Shown: positions 22,241 to 34,256, counted from the first letter of the stretch. The stretch: DNA of 64,000 bases from Nephrocerus scutellatus (GCA_947095585.1 OX352763.1:103395908-103459907); one strand, 5' to 3'. Program-made: numbers and translations. Notes: generated from the sequence alone by a model not told the origin.

Positions 22241-23190
22241 ATCAAATTCTTTTAACAGAAGATTCAGCTGATTTAGAGCTAAAGGAGGAATCAAATGAAG
22301 TGAGGCACAACAAACAAAGCGTTTCCAACAGTACTCCTCCAGAATCATCTAGTGAGTCTATCGAAAATGAGTTAGAAAAAACATTGGTTCCATCCGACAT
22401 TTCAATTGAAACGATATATGATGACGCAAATGATGAAACTTATGAACACATTGGTAGGGTTACACGACAACAAACAGTTCAAAGAATCAGTCGTGCACCA
22501 AAGCCAAGAAAATTTGATGGATATATTACATATGGTGCCTATGGTTTACTCGTAGATGAGCCGATAATATATAATGCGGCTTTGAATAATAAAAACTGTG
22601 AACAATCGAAATCGGCCATGCAAGAAGAAGGTAATTCGTTAGTCGAAAATGGGGCTTGGCAGTTGGTGGATTTGTTCAAAAATCACAAACCGATTAAATC
22701 AAAATCGGGTTTTCAACCCAAGCGTGATGATTTTAAAAACGTTACTCGATCTATGTCTAGGTCTATGGAATCGATTATGAAGAAGTGTATTCACCAGTGG
22801 TACGTTACTCATCGATTCGCTTTGTTGTGGTTGTTGTAGCAACTCCAAGATCCAAGTGATCAAATCTCAAACCTTTTGTTGTGTTGACGATCGTTGGCCC
22901 AATGTCTTGATAGGTATTGGGGTCCTTTCGGTGCTTAGAACCAATCGTCGTGGAAAGGGATTCGCTTTGTCATTTAATGCCGGATCGCATGTTAAAAAAA
23001 TGGTTTAAAAATTTATCAGATGGATGCAATTACGGCATTTTTTTTAGGGCGATTTAAAAGAAGACATATGTATATATGGTTCAACCGGAAGGTTTTCACG
23101 ATGGTACAAATCAAGTCTGTTAGTTAAATAAGGCGATATATGGTCTTAAACAAAGTGGACCAGTATGGAACGCGAAATTAACAAATACGG
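22241..23190 (+). pseudogene. Copia RT, first half
   Basis: An acidic linker runs to RVTRQQTVQRISRAPKPRKF. The RT start is then visible: SAMQEEGNSLVENGAWQLVD, KPIKSKSGFQPKRD and, after a frame change near 22,740, IRFVVVVV. Sequence at about 22,850-22,980 does not fit Copia and may be a small insertion. From 22,985 the Copia frame returns as DGTNQVCxLNKAIYGLKQSG and VWNAKL. RT is cut at about 23,190 by the nested insertion. Confidence 0.8.
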
Positions 23191-23461
23191 CTTAAAGATA
23201 ATCACCCCAATTATAATTAGTCGTTGTCGTGTCGATATCTTTTCGACGACAAAAATTGGTATTATGAGTGTCGATTGTGAATCGTTCTTTGTCGTAAAAT
23301 CGCCATTTTCTGTCCATAACATTTTAGTTGACGACTAGATCTGATGTTGTTCATATGTATCTTTTAAAAATTGTGTTGTAAAATGTAAGTTAATAAATAA
23401 ATTTGGTAAAAAATTAGTTGATTTTGTAGCGAGCACATTCTGCTTGCATATTACCATTGTA

Positions 23462-23576
23462 TAGGGTGTTTTTTTGGGAGGTTTGTTTTTCCGATAGATG
23501 TCGTTTTATTTTATGACAGTTGTTTTGACAGCTCAAAGTGGCATTTCTACTCAGTATTGTTTGGCAAATCATTATG

Positions 23577-23609
<33 letters not shown>

Positions 23610-23868
23610 ACATTTGTGAAAAATAGTCGTGGTAGCCATATGCCAGAAATTGTGTTTAAATGTTAAATGCCAAAAAATTATCTACCAAAAAAAAAAAAAT
23701 TTTGGTCATTTCATAATTTTATATGTGTTTTATTCAAAAAAAAAATCGGCAACCTCTTAAAAAAACACCCGTTAGATATAACGTGTTATATCTAATTTAA
23801 TTTTTTGGCATTTAACATTTAAACACAATTTCTGGCATATGGCTACCACGACTATTTTTCACAAATGT

Positions 23869-23905
<37 letters not shown>

Positions 23906-24022
23906 CATAATGATTTGCCAAACAATACTGAGTAGAAATGCCACTTTGAGCTGTCAAAACAACTGTCATAAAATAAAACGACATCTATCGGAAAAACAAA
24001 CCTCCCAAAAAAACACCCTTTA
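23462..24022. repeat. Long perfect foldback (palindromic mariner-like MITE)
   Basis: The left arm starts TAGGGTGTTTTTTTGGGAGG and runs through a 30-bp poly-A to about 23,685. The right arm repeats it in inverted order from about 23,805, with a matching poly-T, to CACCCTTTA at about 24,022. The ~220-bp arms look nearly identical. The ~120-bp centre carries another GGGTGTTTTTTT-type end (as AAAAAAACACCCG). The GGGTGTTTTTTT ends and the TA around both edges resemble Tc1/mariner termini. Confidence 0.85.
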
Positions 24023-24479
24023 TAACGTACATTCATAAATATACACATTGCATGTGCTACACATGCACGCCGTGGTCCGAGCTGACGGCGAGAGGACAGT
24101 CGATTTCTATTTTATATAAAGCGCACATATATGCTACACAGCTACGGTTGCAGCCTTTGCGATATCAAACAAGTGTATTGCTTTTACAGTTCCTTTGTTC
24201 CTTTTGCAGACGTCGGTCGACTTTTACTTATGTTCTATACGCCAGCTCGGACAACGGTGCACAAAATAACATTTTCAATCTTTGGTACAGCCACCGAATG
24301 GCTTTTAGTTTTGTTAAACCTTTTTGTAATGAAAGTTAATATATTGTTTACATATTAAATAGTGTTCGCTTTTCTTTGATAACACGTTTCAATAAAGTAT
24401 TCACTAAAATTTCATTAAAATTTATTTATACTATGAATTTCAAAAAGAAATATGTATTTATTTGTAATAATATAAATAT

Positions 24480-26034
24480 GTCTTATTTTTTTAGGTTAAA
24501 AATTACCAACAAACAACAGTTTGAATGCTTAGTTAGTTTAATGAGCCAAAACCCTGACATTGCTCGTGGCTACATTAAATCAGGAAAAGATTTTAAGACA
24601 GAGCAGAGTAGAGTTTGTGAGATCGGTTCGCAGAAGAACTTAACAGTTTGGGGCCTCCTACAAGAAACACTGTTAACGCCAGACCCATTGTAATTGCAAT
24701 AATTTAACTATTAATTTAATAGTATATTGCTACTACTGAACGCAACCATGTTTTCGAACCAAAAATATGATTACGTTCAGTGGTCGAAAGATGCATTTCT
24801 CTTGTTCACTTCGTTTCTTCTGCCCGATTGAAGGCAATACTTTTTCTTCTTTGTTTTTTTGCATTGAAGCGAACAAGTCGTCGCATTTTCTTTTGTCCTC
24901 CATCATCATAATTTTAGAGTAATAAAGAAAAATCGATTTTTTGTTAATCCGAAGACAACGAATTTTAAGGTGTTTTATTTCCACAATAAAAGTTTATTGG
25001 CACCATCCCTGTGACGATTACACATACTCCAACAGGCCATTTTGCCTAACGAAACGAAAAAGTGTAAGTTTTTTTATTTTAACACCGTAAAAAATTGTCG
25101 GCACGACAATCAGAGTTCATCAAGCCACATATTTGACGGCTAGACCATATTGATGCTAGACATACTGCGTGCAGGCGCAAACACTAATAAATGGATTAAG
25201 GTTTTGTTACACCGTAATTCTGTATTTAAATAATATATGAATTTGACTATCTAATATCTTAATTCGTTATAGGTATAGACAGACTTGAAATTTAAAATTC
25301 GGAAGAAAATGGCTCATAATAAATCGGAGCTAAAGGCAACGGGAGGTGGCCCTAATAAGTTGCTTACATTTACTGCTTTGGAGGAAACCATAACAGATTT
25401 GCTCCAGATTGACAAAGCATTTAATCCACCAGGTCGTGCATTTGGAAACACAATAAATCTAACAACTGCAGTAAATGTAGAGGAAAGACGTACACCTCCG
25501 TCGCGAACATTCAAAAATACTACCTCATTTAGCATTTTAACGCCAGAAGTCAACAGAGAGAGACCATGCAGCAGTACTCCTTTACAACCAAACAGCAGTA
25601 CTTCTCTACAACTAAATAACAAAAACATGGAATGTCTAGAAAACATAAATACTTTTGATATAGAGGGAGAAACGATATCGAATTCCCGAGTCACTCCTAG
25701 AAATCGGAGAAACAATAAAGATGCATCAGATTTGGAGTGTAGACGTTTGAATCTTTTGCAAAAACAAACAAAAATTCATTCCCAAATGTGAACGGAGGTT
25801 ATATCAGCGGCCCACAATTGCGAAATTTATATGAAAGATGCTTTAAGTTTCACTAAAAAAGCATATTATTGAAAAAAAAAAAAAGTTCGAGTTCTTAAAA
25901 AAAATTGAAAAAGAGAAGTTAAAACTTTACAAACAAGAATTAAAATCGAAGCAAAAAGCAAGAGCTGAAAAATTGAAGCTGAAAGTTCAAAAGCAAAAGC
26001 AGCTGGAAATTCACCAGTCAACCTTAAGTAACTA
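24480..26034 (+). pseudogene. Myb/SANT-like (zeste-type) protein gene with coiled-coil tail
   Basis: An exon from about 24,496 (after TTTTTTTAG) reads KITNKQQFECLVSLMSQNPD, then IARGYIKSGKDF, and in the next frame GPPTRNTVNAR. This is the Myb/SANT-like fold seen in zeste and many insect transposon proteins. An exon from about 25,275 reads TDLKFKIRKKMAHNKSELKA, then TGGGPNKLLTFTALEETI and a Ser/Thr/Asn-rich middle. A frame change in the A-run at 25,872 leads to a basic coiled coil (FEFLKKIEKEKLKLYKQELK) ending at 26,034. An intron of ~0.55 kb separates the first two exons. At least two indels break the gene. It sits inside the insertion in Copia RT. Confidence 0.65.
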
Positions 26035-26041
26035 ATTATAC

Positions 26042-26783
26042 CATTTGTGTTCTTAAATGATGATCTGTCTTTGATCATTACGATCTATGTTGATGACTTC
26101 CTGATTTTTTGGAAAAATCAAGTCACGCAATGAAATGACGAAAATTCCGTATCAGTCTTTAGTTGGTTGTCTTTTATTCATTGTACAAGGAAGTCGACCA
26201 GACATTCTCTGCTTGTTTCAACTCGAATTACGACCACACTAGACTGCTGTAAAAAGGATAAAAGATATCTAAAAGGAACATTAGATTACAAATTGCGTTA
26301 TTCGAAATCTGATGTAAAACATTTAACCAGTTATTGTGATGCAGATTGGGCATCAGACGTCGACAAGAGACGCTCTTTCAGTGGTTATGTTTGCCAGCTA
26401 AGTAATGGTGGTATAACTTGGAACAGCAAACGACAAAGTATTATCGCACTTTCGAGTACGGAAGCTGAGTACATAGCTGTGTCATGAGCGGTAAGAGAAG
26501 CAATTTGGTTACGATATCTTGGTCGTGAATTAGATCCAGACATCGCTCAACCAGTTCATATTCAAATGGACAATCAAAGTGCCATCAATTTATCAAAATC
26601 AGATGCCTACAATCAAAGAACGAAACACATAGACATCAGATATCATCATTTCCGAGAGAAAGTTGAAGATGATACAATCAATTTAACTTATGTTTCAACC
26701 AACGAGAATGCAGCAGATGTTCTTACCAAGGCTGTTAGTGGATCAAAGACGAAATTATGCTCATTAAAAATAGGATTAAATTA
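26042..26783 (+). pseudogene. Copia RT YVDD half and RNase H
   Basis: The frame reads NDDLSLIITIYVDDFLIFW with the catalytic YVDD. A deletion and frame changes follow, then YQSLVGCLLFIVQGSRPDI. RNase H follows: YCDADWASDVDKRRSFSGYV, SIIALSSTEAEYIAVS, then (after a stop at 26,485) AVREAIWLRYLGRELD, MDNQSAINL and RTKHIDIRYHHFRE, finishing at a stop at 26,783. These are standard Copia RNase H blocks with the acidic residues present. Confidence 0.88.
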
Positions 26784-27640
26784 ATGAAGCAATAGCTATT
26801 CCTGTTCTCCTCAGACGCAGAGTGGCATTTTAGAACGCTAGTTTTTTTATATAAACTATAAATAAAGCAATCACACAAATTTACGTATAATTTGAAGAAA
26901 ATTTTAGTTACATTTTGTGATCCTTCGAACCAAATTATTAATAACCTCTAATTACAGTAAAACTCGTGGCTCAGCATGCGATGCAGTGAACGAAACTACA
27001 ACAGAGTTCCTCTAAAACGTCTTATAATGGAATAACTGTCGCATACTAGAAGTCAGATTAGAAAGCAATTAGAGATAGGCATAGCTATGCTCAGAGATAA
27101 AGAATTTTCGCTGACGTCTTCAATAAGGCAAGCCGGTAGCCGACCAAACAACGCATCGCAGTTTGATCGAAACTCGAGACGAGACAAGAAAATCGTTTGC
27201 CTAAAGACGCAACACACAAAACCACAATGTCGTGTTTTGATTTTGCAGCATCGTCGACGTTGTGATTGGAAAAGCCTACAGCAATTATAAAGACACCAGC
27301 CAATGAAAGCAATTCCACGACGCACTCGTCCGTAGATATATACTCCTAGGTGATTTTATGTTATGCATATGATTTTGTTCCAAAAATGTAATACACAAAG
27401 ACCATATCGCCCAAACAGATAATGTTCTCATATATGATTTTAATGTATGTTTAAGAATTTTATATAAATAGCATGACCAAATAAAATTTACTCTCTTCAC
27501 AAAAAGCAGTCCTTCAATCAACTACTGATTTACCCCACCCACGGTAAGGGTCAGTAGTTAAAACACATAACGCAAACAAAGTACTGATTCACCCCAACAG
27601 AGGTTAGGATCAGTACATAGACCTGCGCAAACAGTCTGGA
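26784..27640. other. Region after Copia pol; possible decayed 3' LTR
   Basis: No coding domain is seen. TATATAAATAG at about 27,462 followed by AATAAAATTT at 27,480 and CTCTCTTCAC looks like a promoter/polyadenylation pair of an LTR. A block CTGATTTACCCCACC...GGTAAGGGTCAGTAGTT (27,525-27,560) recurs as CTGATTCACCCCAAC...GTTAGGATCAGTAC (27,583-27,615). LTR ends were not proven. Confidence 0.45.
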
Positions 27641-29029
27641 TCCTCGAAATAGGTTTCGGTGTGTAACAAAAAACGCCACTGAGCACTGAAATGTTGACTG
27701 AAACACCTTATATATGTGATACATATATAGTACAAAAAACGTAAACTGTTTTCTATACTAAAATAATTTTTATATACGTATCACACATGCATTTTTTAAA
27801 AATATTGGTCCGTTGATATTCTTTAGAAAAAAATTGGGCATTTAAGAAAAATTTAGTTTGACACCCCTGCTGTACAGACTTTTGTATCGTGCAACTAACT
27901 ATTATTTGTTTATAATAATAATAATAAATCATTGTTCTTTTTTAATAAAATAAATTGCAAGTAAAGTGACGAGGCAATTTTATTTGCCAAACAACGATAA
28001 GACAGATTTAGTCTTTGTTCCAAAAATATATGAATGTATGAAAGTATTCTTTAAAAAATATTGTATTAATTTTTAAAAAATTCTTTAAAGCTATTGTTTC
28101 AAGAGGTTTAGGCGCACAACATCCGTTTGTGGACAAACCCAAAACTCAAAATAACATGTAGGTTATATTTATGGCGTGCATTATTGGGTCTAATCAATGA
28201 TATTGCTAATAAAAACAAATATGGATATTTCGAGATGAAAAATAAATAAAAAAAAACATTTCATTTCAAAAAAGAGAATACATATTGTAGTTTAGTTCGT
28301 GATAATAATGTGGAGTTCTTTCAAGTTTTAAAGAATCATAAAATTTAGGAACGCGTAACCAAATTTGTCGCCATTTGGTAAGGAGAGAAAGAGAAGGAAC
28401 GATGTTATGTTACCTATCTCTCTTTCGTTTAGATTATTTCTATATTCGAATTGAAACATTAAGTGTAAGTAAATATGAATAAATCAAAAAAATGTGAAAA
28501 AGTGATGTTTTGGCCCGAAAGAACTCGACATAAGATTACTGTGAAAATTTTTTAATAAAGATGTAAATAAATATACATTTTATACTGTGGTACAGTGGTT
28601 CGACTACCAATACTGTCATGTACTACATCAGTTGCAACTAAATATGCAACAATTTTATCTTATAACTTCGTGTACCCTAATTTAATTAAATATGTATTGA
28701 GTAAGCATGATTATTGTGGTATCTAACATTGACTTATTATCTAGGAATACCTGGCTGAATCTTCGTTCAGGATGCTTGTAGAAAGCAGCTGTAACATTTT
28801 CAAATATAATCGTGTTTTTGTTGATGATGCTGCCATGATGATCCTGCTTTTGATTGTGTTATTGGTGTTTTATCTGTTAGAATTTTATGCTGCTGGCGGC
28901 TGGTTGTCTGCTGTACAGTATTAAGTGCTGCTGCATATGATAATTGAATTATTAAATTGATGCTGTGTTGCATGCAGATCAATTGAATTAGTTATGGCTC
29001 TTTCCGATTGCTAGGTAGAGTTGAGATTT
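27641..29029. other. AT-rich stretch, nothing recognised
   Basis: No ORF or repeat of note is seen apart from a TAATAATAA run near 27,915 and AG/CT-rich tracts around 28,385 and 28,420 that are roughly complementary (GAGAGAAAGAGAAGG and CTCTCTTTCG). Confidence 0.5.
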
Positions 29030-29480
29030 CATTCTCGTAGTTTCAGTTAAAAGTTCCATTTGCAAACCGTACCCGAGGTACGGTTTGATTTTGTGTTCCA
29101 AAGTTTTGTAAAACACACTGTAACTTTGCTACTACGTTGACAATCGACGGGTAAGGTTTCGTTTACTCAGAAAGATGACACAAAGAGAGCAAGCAAACTA
29201 ATTTCTCAGGAAATTTTCTGTAAACTAGTAATGTCAAATTTGAGTTCTGCGTTGACCACGAAAACCTCGTGATTTGACAAGTTATCCATTGGTATGGTTT
29301 CGGGTACGGTTTGTGCAATTGCAAAAAAACATTCATGAAACCACCACCCTTATCAGCAGCAACAAATTTATGAAGGAACAGCAACTGGCATGTCAGATTT
29401 GGCTTTTTTTTCTTGTTGTCGATAACCTACAAAAACAAAAAACACATTTCATTTATAACAATATAATAAAATAATAATTA
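29030..29480 (-). repeat. Dispersed repeat family, copy 1
   Basis: Shared marks with 32,215-33,020 are a GGTACGGTTTG/GGTATGGTTTCGG motif set, CCACGAAAACCYC, GAGAGAGCAARCA, CAACTGGCATG, and an ATTTCATKTATAACAATMTAATAA block near the end. The order is the same in both copies. A 22-bp palindrome built on CCGTACC-GAGGTACGG lies at about 29,067-29,090. The element class is unknown. Confidence 0.6.
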
Positions 29481-30299
29481 AATTTCCTACTTCAAACGTT
29501 GCACCGTTGAGTATGTGTCCAGAGGTGCTGATCGCTAATTGCAATAAGCTGATGAAATCGATCGATATGGTGGTGGAAGTTTATTTCCGGAATGGCGACT
29601 CAGGAAATGATTTACTCACACATGTCACATTTAAATATAAACTCATCGTGCATTTTATTGTAAAAGTGAGCTTGAAAGAAGAAAATGGTAGAAATTGCTC
29701 TTCTCATTTCTGTCAATTTTAGGAAAATATGCGCATGCTGTTGGTGAATTTATGGGCCACGACAGTGAGGCCGGCCAAGCCTACGCTGGAAGGATGGTGT
29801 ATACGAGAATGCCCAGAGTTTAGAAATGCCAAATTGAATGAAATTGGCTTGAAATCGAAATCGGTGGAGAGATTTTTGAGGCCAGAACCGCACCCCAAGC
29901 GTAGATCCAATAATGCTGATGCAGTAAACGTTTTCTCCATTCTTCGTCACATCTAATTTCCCTCTTACCAAGGGCAGACAATGTACCCGTTGGCGCTGGC
30001 GTTAGCGTTAGTTCTTTGTACATTTATTACAGCAACCTTATGATATGGTTGTTTAGGGTTGTAACCTAGAAGAGACAAAAACACACACGGTTGAGAAACG
30101 ATTACTAACTATATAACTAACTAAAAATATTTATGTTCTATTAACAGTTATCTAATTGATAATATTAAAAAATGATTAATTTCGAATTCGTGATTAATTT
30201 TTTGTACGAAATGATTTAAAACATATTTTTTAAGACAAAACCCTAGCCCAATTTGCTGATACTGCGACTTAAAACAACCCATTGTATCGTAGCGTGTAA
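29481..30299. other. Spacer with two short unassigned frames
   Basis: Plus-strand frames at 29,507-29,722 and 29,729-29,956 are open but match nothing I know. The second holds a charged stretch RPEPHPKRRSNNADAVNVF. Overlapping minus frames of equal length exist, so neither is called a gene. The base composition at 29,740-29,930 is GC-richer than its flanks and could be an old exon. Confidence 0.4.
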
Positions 30300-31672
30300 C
30301 TACTAATCTAAGAGACTAATTACCTTCCTAATAAGGGATAGAATGTCCTTAGTGGCAGAATTACGCAGATCCGCCGACGAACATGTGGAAAATATGTCTC
30401 CTTAACCAGATCAAACCTGGACAGTCACAGAGGATGTGCCCGGATTTTTCGTCCTCCTTCAAGCAGAGCCCCGATTAATTTTGTTAAGATGATATCGCAA
30501 GCCACAGTGACTTGTGAGAAATTTCACTAGCTTCGTGATGCTATCATTGTCTAGATCAAGGATTTCCTTATAGGAAAAGAGCCTGATTAACCGTTTGGAC
30601 ATAAGCCCTGGGGTATTATCCCAGTGGGCCAAACGAAGTTTCCGTTCCCATTTATTAATCATCGCTGTGGTGGTAGCCCAGCTTACCTAAGAACGCAGAT
30701 TCTGAAGCAGCCCTGGCTAGTTCATATGCACGTTCGTTGCCTGCAACATCCTGGTGACCAGGGACCCAACCGAGTTTTACGTTGTTGATCCCTGCCAGGG
30801 ATTGCAGTGCATCGTAGCAACAATTAACTGATTTACAGTGAATTATGCTGGACGATAGCGCGTTCAGTGCTGCCTGACTATCTGAAATGATATAAATCGT
30901 ATCGCCTACAAAACCCTTGCTCAGGTTTAACCTAGCGCAGACCTCAATGGCATGGAATTCCGGTTGGAACTATTACTCTTAGTGGGACTCTTTCCCATTG
31001 CTGATTGAGACTTTGGTGTTGGGTCCGAATACCCCAGCGCCCACTCCAGAATCCACCTTCGATCCGTCTGTGCACAAGACCAGACCTTTATTGTCCAGTG
31101 CTGGAGCACAATTAGACCAGATTGATCGCTATAATATTTTTACCTCAAATAACCCGCCGAAACTGTACTCCCTGACCATGGTGTCCGGGATAGTACAAAA
31201 CATGTCTCTTTCATTTATTTAGTCTAGAATATTCAGGATTCACACGTAGTCACCTTGTTTGTACCCATGTTCTAGTTGCAGCTTGGTAGCGCATCTCTAT
31301 GTAGCTTCTGAAGCTTAATTACCGTTGCCCGTTCAAGTGCTGTCGGCCACCATATGATGGCCGCGTACGAGTTAATTGGTCTCACCACCATGGTATACAT
31401 CGAATGTATCATTTTAGGATTAAGACGCCTGTAGAGGCGTCGACAGGCCCAAATAACCCTAATGGCACGTTTAATGGCGGACTTGATATGAATGAGAATT
31501 CCAGTTTAGTCGTTTATCAAGGATGAACCCGAGATATTTAACCTCACTGGAATACTATTATGTAGTCCTCTTTAAGATGATAGGTCCCATATCGGACAAT
31601 CTTCGTTTCCTGAAAGGCATTAGAACGGTTTTGCAAGGAATGATGGAAAGCCTTTCTCTATTCAAGGAGAGG
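30300..31672 (-). mobile_element. Second copy of the RNase H-bearing LINE, 3' part
   Basis: On the minus strand this is the same family as 10,727-14,315. The end of ORF2 is at about 30,300-30,370, then RLAHWDNTPGL and HCGLRYHLNKI (30,459-30,662), the RNase H region (30,700-31,130), the ERDMFCTI equivalent near 31,200, and the RT thumb up to the equivalent of INPCKTVL near 31,640. Many indels and stops break it. The zinc knuckle is shortened. There is no poly-A tail on the low-coordinate side that I can define. Confidence 0.82.
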
Positions 31673-31683
31673 TGCCTTGCAGC

Positions 31684-32110
31684 TGGCTATTTCTCTTGAG
31701 CGCCGCTGGTAGAAGAAACGATAAAACAGTGACAAGCAGGAAACGTTCCTGCGGTGTTAAGCGAATCTATTGATTTAGCTATATTTGCGTCACCGATAAG
31801 TTTTATCGCTCGGTTTTGAATTCTATCTCTGCAAGGTAGTTTTAAGCGCACCAATCCAGATATGACAATCGAACTCAAGTTTAGAGCGAATAAAAGCCTT
31901 GTATATAGTAGCCAGATCAGAGGGAGTGAAATATTTCTTGCACTAGAACCCCTAAACATTTCGCAGCATTTTTGGCGACAGTAAATATGTGGTCATTCCA
32001 ACAAAGCTTGTCGTTAACGCACATACCGAGAATTGCGAGACTTTCAGTTTCATCGATGCAAGTGCCATTCATGGATAATGGCATAGGATTTAGATTCGCT
32101 TTTTTTGGCG
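31684..32110 (-). mobile_element. LINE RT C-terminal fragment of a different family
   Basis: The minus frame reads VRLKLPCRDRIQNRAIKLIG, then DANIAKSIDSL, and in a second frame SCLSLFYRFF. Further upstream, CWNDHIFTVAKNAAKCLG. The DRIQNRAIKLIGD ... LFYR pattern is the C-terminal thumb/connection of jockey/RTE-like reverse transcriptases and differs from the adjacent LINE. The two meet at about 31,675-31,685, so the junction is a fusion of two LINE pieces in the same orientation. Confidence 0.7.
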
Positions 32111-32214
32111 TTGGAGCTTATCGGCTCGATAGTTGTGCGTGCCTTTTTCGTTTGTTAGGCCTGGTACTCCAAACGAATCTGGTACAATTAACTGTCGAGT
32201 TGTGGGCATTCAGG

Positions 32215-33020
32215 AAAGAAGTCAGCTAGTTCCTGAAAGACCGAATTTTTCAATAGATGCTCGAAGAATTTTGAAGGCCCACGTATGTCTTTTTTTTGTA
32301 ATATTTTAGTCAGCAAAATAGCGAAGAGAGAGCAAACAGATGTATTTCTCGGTTTGTCGAATTTGGTTTCGGTTTGGATTTCTATTTGCAACGCTTTCAC
32401 CACGAAAACCCCTAGAACTCTGTCACTATGACAGCTTACCCGTGAGTATCGTTTCGGGTATGGTTTGAATCGAAACAAATTTCGTATTGATGCTCTGTTG
32501 ATGATTCAGTTCGTTATTTTAATGTTGAGTTTATTGTTGGTGTTTAAGCTGCTATAGCTGTAGTACTGCTATGTGTCGTCGTTGGTGGTTAATTTGTTGT
32601 CTCTTGTTAAGATTTCTCTTTAGAGATTTAGGTTTAACTTTCTATTTGCCAACTGTACCAGGGTTACGGTTTTGTATTTGCAACGCTTTCACAACGAGAA
32701 CCCTGTTACTTTGACGCTTACCAGTGGGTATGGTTTCGGCTATGGTTTGAGGAAATCGAAAGAGACATAAGTTTGCATAAACTGTTTCTGCTGTTCTTGC
32801 AAATGCTTGTTAACTTGTTGCTGAATTAATGTAGCAATACTCCTGGCGACACTGTGCTGTTGATTTCTTGATTTAATGCCAAAACCCTACTACTGTCACC
32901 ACCAACATTACTTCCAGCAACCGCAACTGGCATGGAAGATATGACTTTGTTCTTTTTGGACGGCATATCTTCTGCAAAAAAAAAAAACACAATTGGATTT
33001 CATGTATAACAATCTAATAA
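32215..33020 (-). repeat. Dispersed repeat family, copy 2
   Basis: The longest of three copies. It starts GTTCCTGAAAGACCGAAT, as does 38,166 (GTTCCTGAAGATCCGAAT), and shares the GGTATGGTTTCGG motifs, CCACGAAAACCCC, CAACTGGCATGG and the TATAACAATCTAATAA block with copy 1. The minus strand near 32,960 has an ATG-led frame, MPSKKNKVISSMPVAVAGSN, that soon stops. It could be a remnant gene of the element. The class is unknown. Confidence 0.6.
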
Positions 33021-34117
33021 GATAATAATAGAAGTTCTTTCATTTGCGGTCGTGCACTTTTATAAAATTGATGGATTACTCTGATACAAGAAATAAAAAC
33101 TTTTTACTTTAACATACATGCCAATATACTTTCAAGTTCGGATGTGACTGGAAGTCTCACTAGCTCAACTCTATTTTCTCATCCCTTGAGATTGCAATGA
33201 GAAAAGTATCATTTCAATATTCACATTCTCTTTTACCACAAACGCTTAAAGTAATAATCAAAAACTAAAGATAAAAGCTATGGAATCTACTAACCTCAAA
33301 TTCACTTCTTGGAAGATCAGATGCCATAAACTGTTGCTAATTGTGAAACTCCTAAATGTAATTCAACCTCGAGCAGGTTTAGGAAAGGAAACTCTTAAAT
33401 AGCTGTTGGTTGTATAAAGAAACGATAACCTAATCTCGCTCGGATTATATTAAATTCCACCACATCTGCAGCTGAACAACAACTCAGATTTGCGCATTCC
33501 AAATAAAATTGTTGATTTACTTATAGTAATAAAATAATAACACTTATTTTATGGGCTATTATATCAAATAGTATTTTAGTTAGATCTATTGGGGAGCTCT
33601 CCACCATCTTTAAAACAGATGGCATTTTATGCAATATTTTGGTTTTTCAGGGCCAATTGCTGTAATAGCAAAACAAATGCAGTTATTAAATTTAAGGAAT
33701 AAGCAGAAATGATGTCTAATAAAATACTTACCTTGAATAAACTGCTTAGATGCATCATCCAAAAATTTCGACCATTTTTCGTTTTACAAACAATTTGAAA
33801 ATAGTGCATGCAGTTTATAGTACAAATTAATTATACATTAACACTGATATTGATAATCATAGAATTAGTCGGAATATTTTACAAATTTACTGTTTTAACT
33901 TTCAGTAATATAATTTAAAATGCATTTTGCTCGGCGCTCATTCCTAAAACTTCGATTTCCGACGTTGGGTTGAGCAGTAGCAGTCGCCGGCAACAAAAAA
34001 TAATACGGAATATCAAATTGCAAATTGGTTTGCCGGTATGCGTGTGGTAAACGGTACTAAATCAAATATAAAGGCCATGCCACATGGCAAAAATACCGAC
34101 GAAGACCACTTAAAGAA
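33021..34117. other. AT-rich spacer, nothing recognised
   Basis: No coding domain, tandem repeat or element end was recognised. Confidence 0.5.
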
Positions 34118-34256
34118 TAACAGCCGTATTTTATTTGCCCAGGAACAACAACAATTGCACTGTCGAATTCCTTCTTAGGGAATTGTGAAAACCTGCTGTT
34201 TGGCTGGTTTTGACATTCGAATTCCGAATTCGCTCGGCAAATAAAATGCAGCTAAC
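34118..34256. repeat. Short palindromic MITE (~139 bp)
   Basis: Terminal inverted repeats are CAGCCGTATTTTATTTGCC at 34,121-34,139 and its complement GGCAAATAAAATGCAGCT at 34,236-34,253. TAACA is found at both edges. Internal GGGAATT/GAATTCC and GAATTCG motifs are also inverted. Superfamily unknown. Confidence 0.65.

Larger units (their letters stand above)
23190..26041 (+). mobile_element. Nested DNA-transposon-like insertion in the Copia RT
   Basis: Copia coding stops after VWNAKL...NTA near 23,190 and resumes near 26,042 as NDDLSLIITIYVDDFLIFW. The insert starts near ATAATCACCCCAATTATAAT and contains the 560-bp foldback (23,462-24,022), then a multi-exon Myb/SANT-like gene ending at 26,034. 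No matching terminal inverted repeats were found at the two boundaries, so the class is unproven. Helper-type Myb genes are typical of Harbinger-like elements. It may instead be a fragment joined by deletion. Confidence 0.55.
21054..26783 (+). mobile_element. Copia (Ty1/Copia) element split by a nested ~2.8-kb insertion
   Basis: Copia domains occur in order on the plus strand: gag with zinc knuckle, protease, integrase, first half of RT up to about 23,190, then the YVDD half of RT from about 26,042, then RNase H to 26,783. The interval 23,190-26,041 is foreign and holds a foldback and a Myb/SANT gene. Many frameshifts and stops are present. The 5' end is cut at 21,053 by a BEL LTR. A possible 3' LTR lies in 27,300-27,640 but was not proven. 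Confidence 0.85.

Noticed and set aside
24733..24984. Minus-strand frame with a Lys/Glu-rich segment
   Set aside because: It lies within the probable intron of the Myb-like gene on the other strand. It is low in complexity and matches nothing.
29507..29956. Two neighbouring plus-strand frames that might be exons
   Set aside because: Equal-length frames exist on the minus strand, and no known domain is visible. Left as unassigned spacer.
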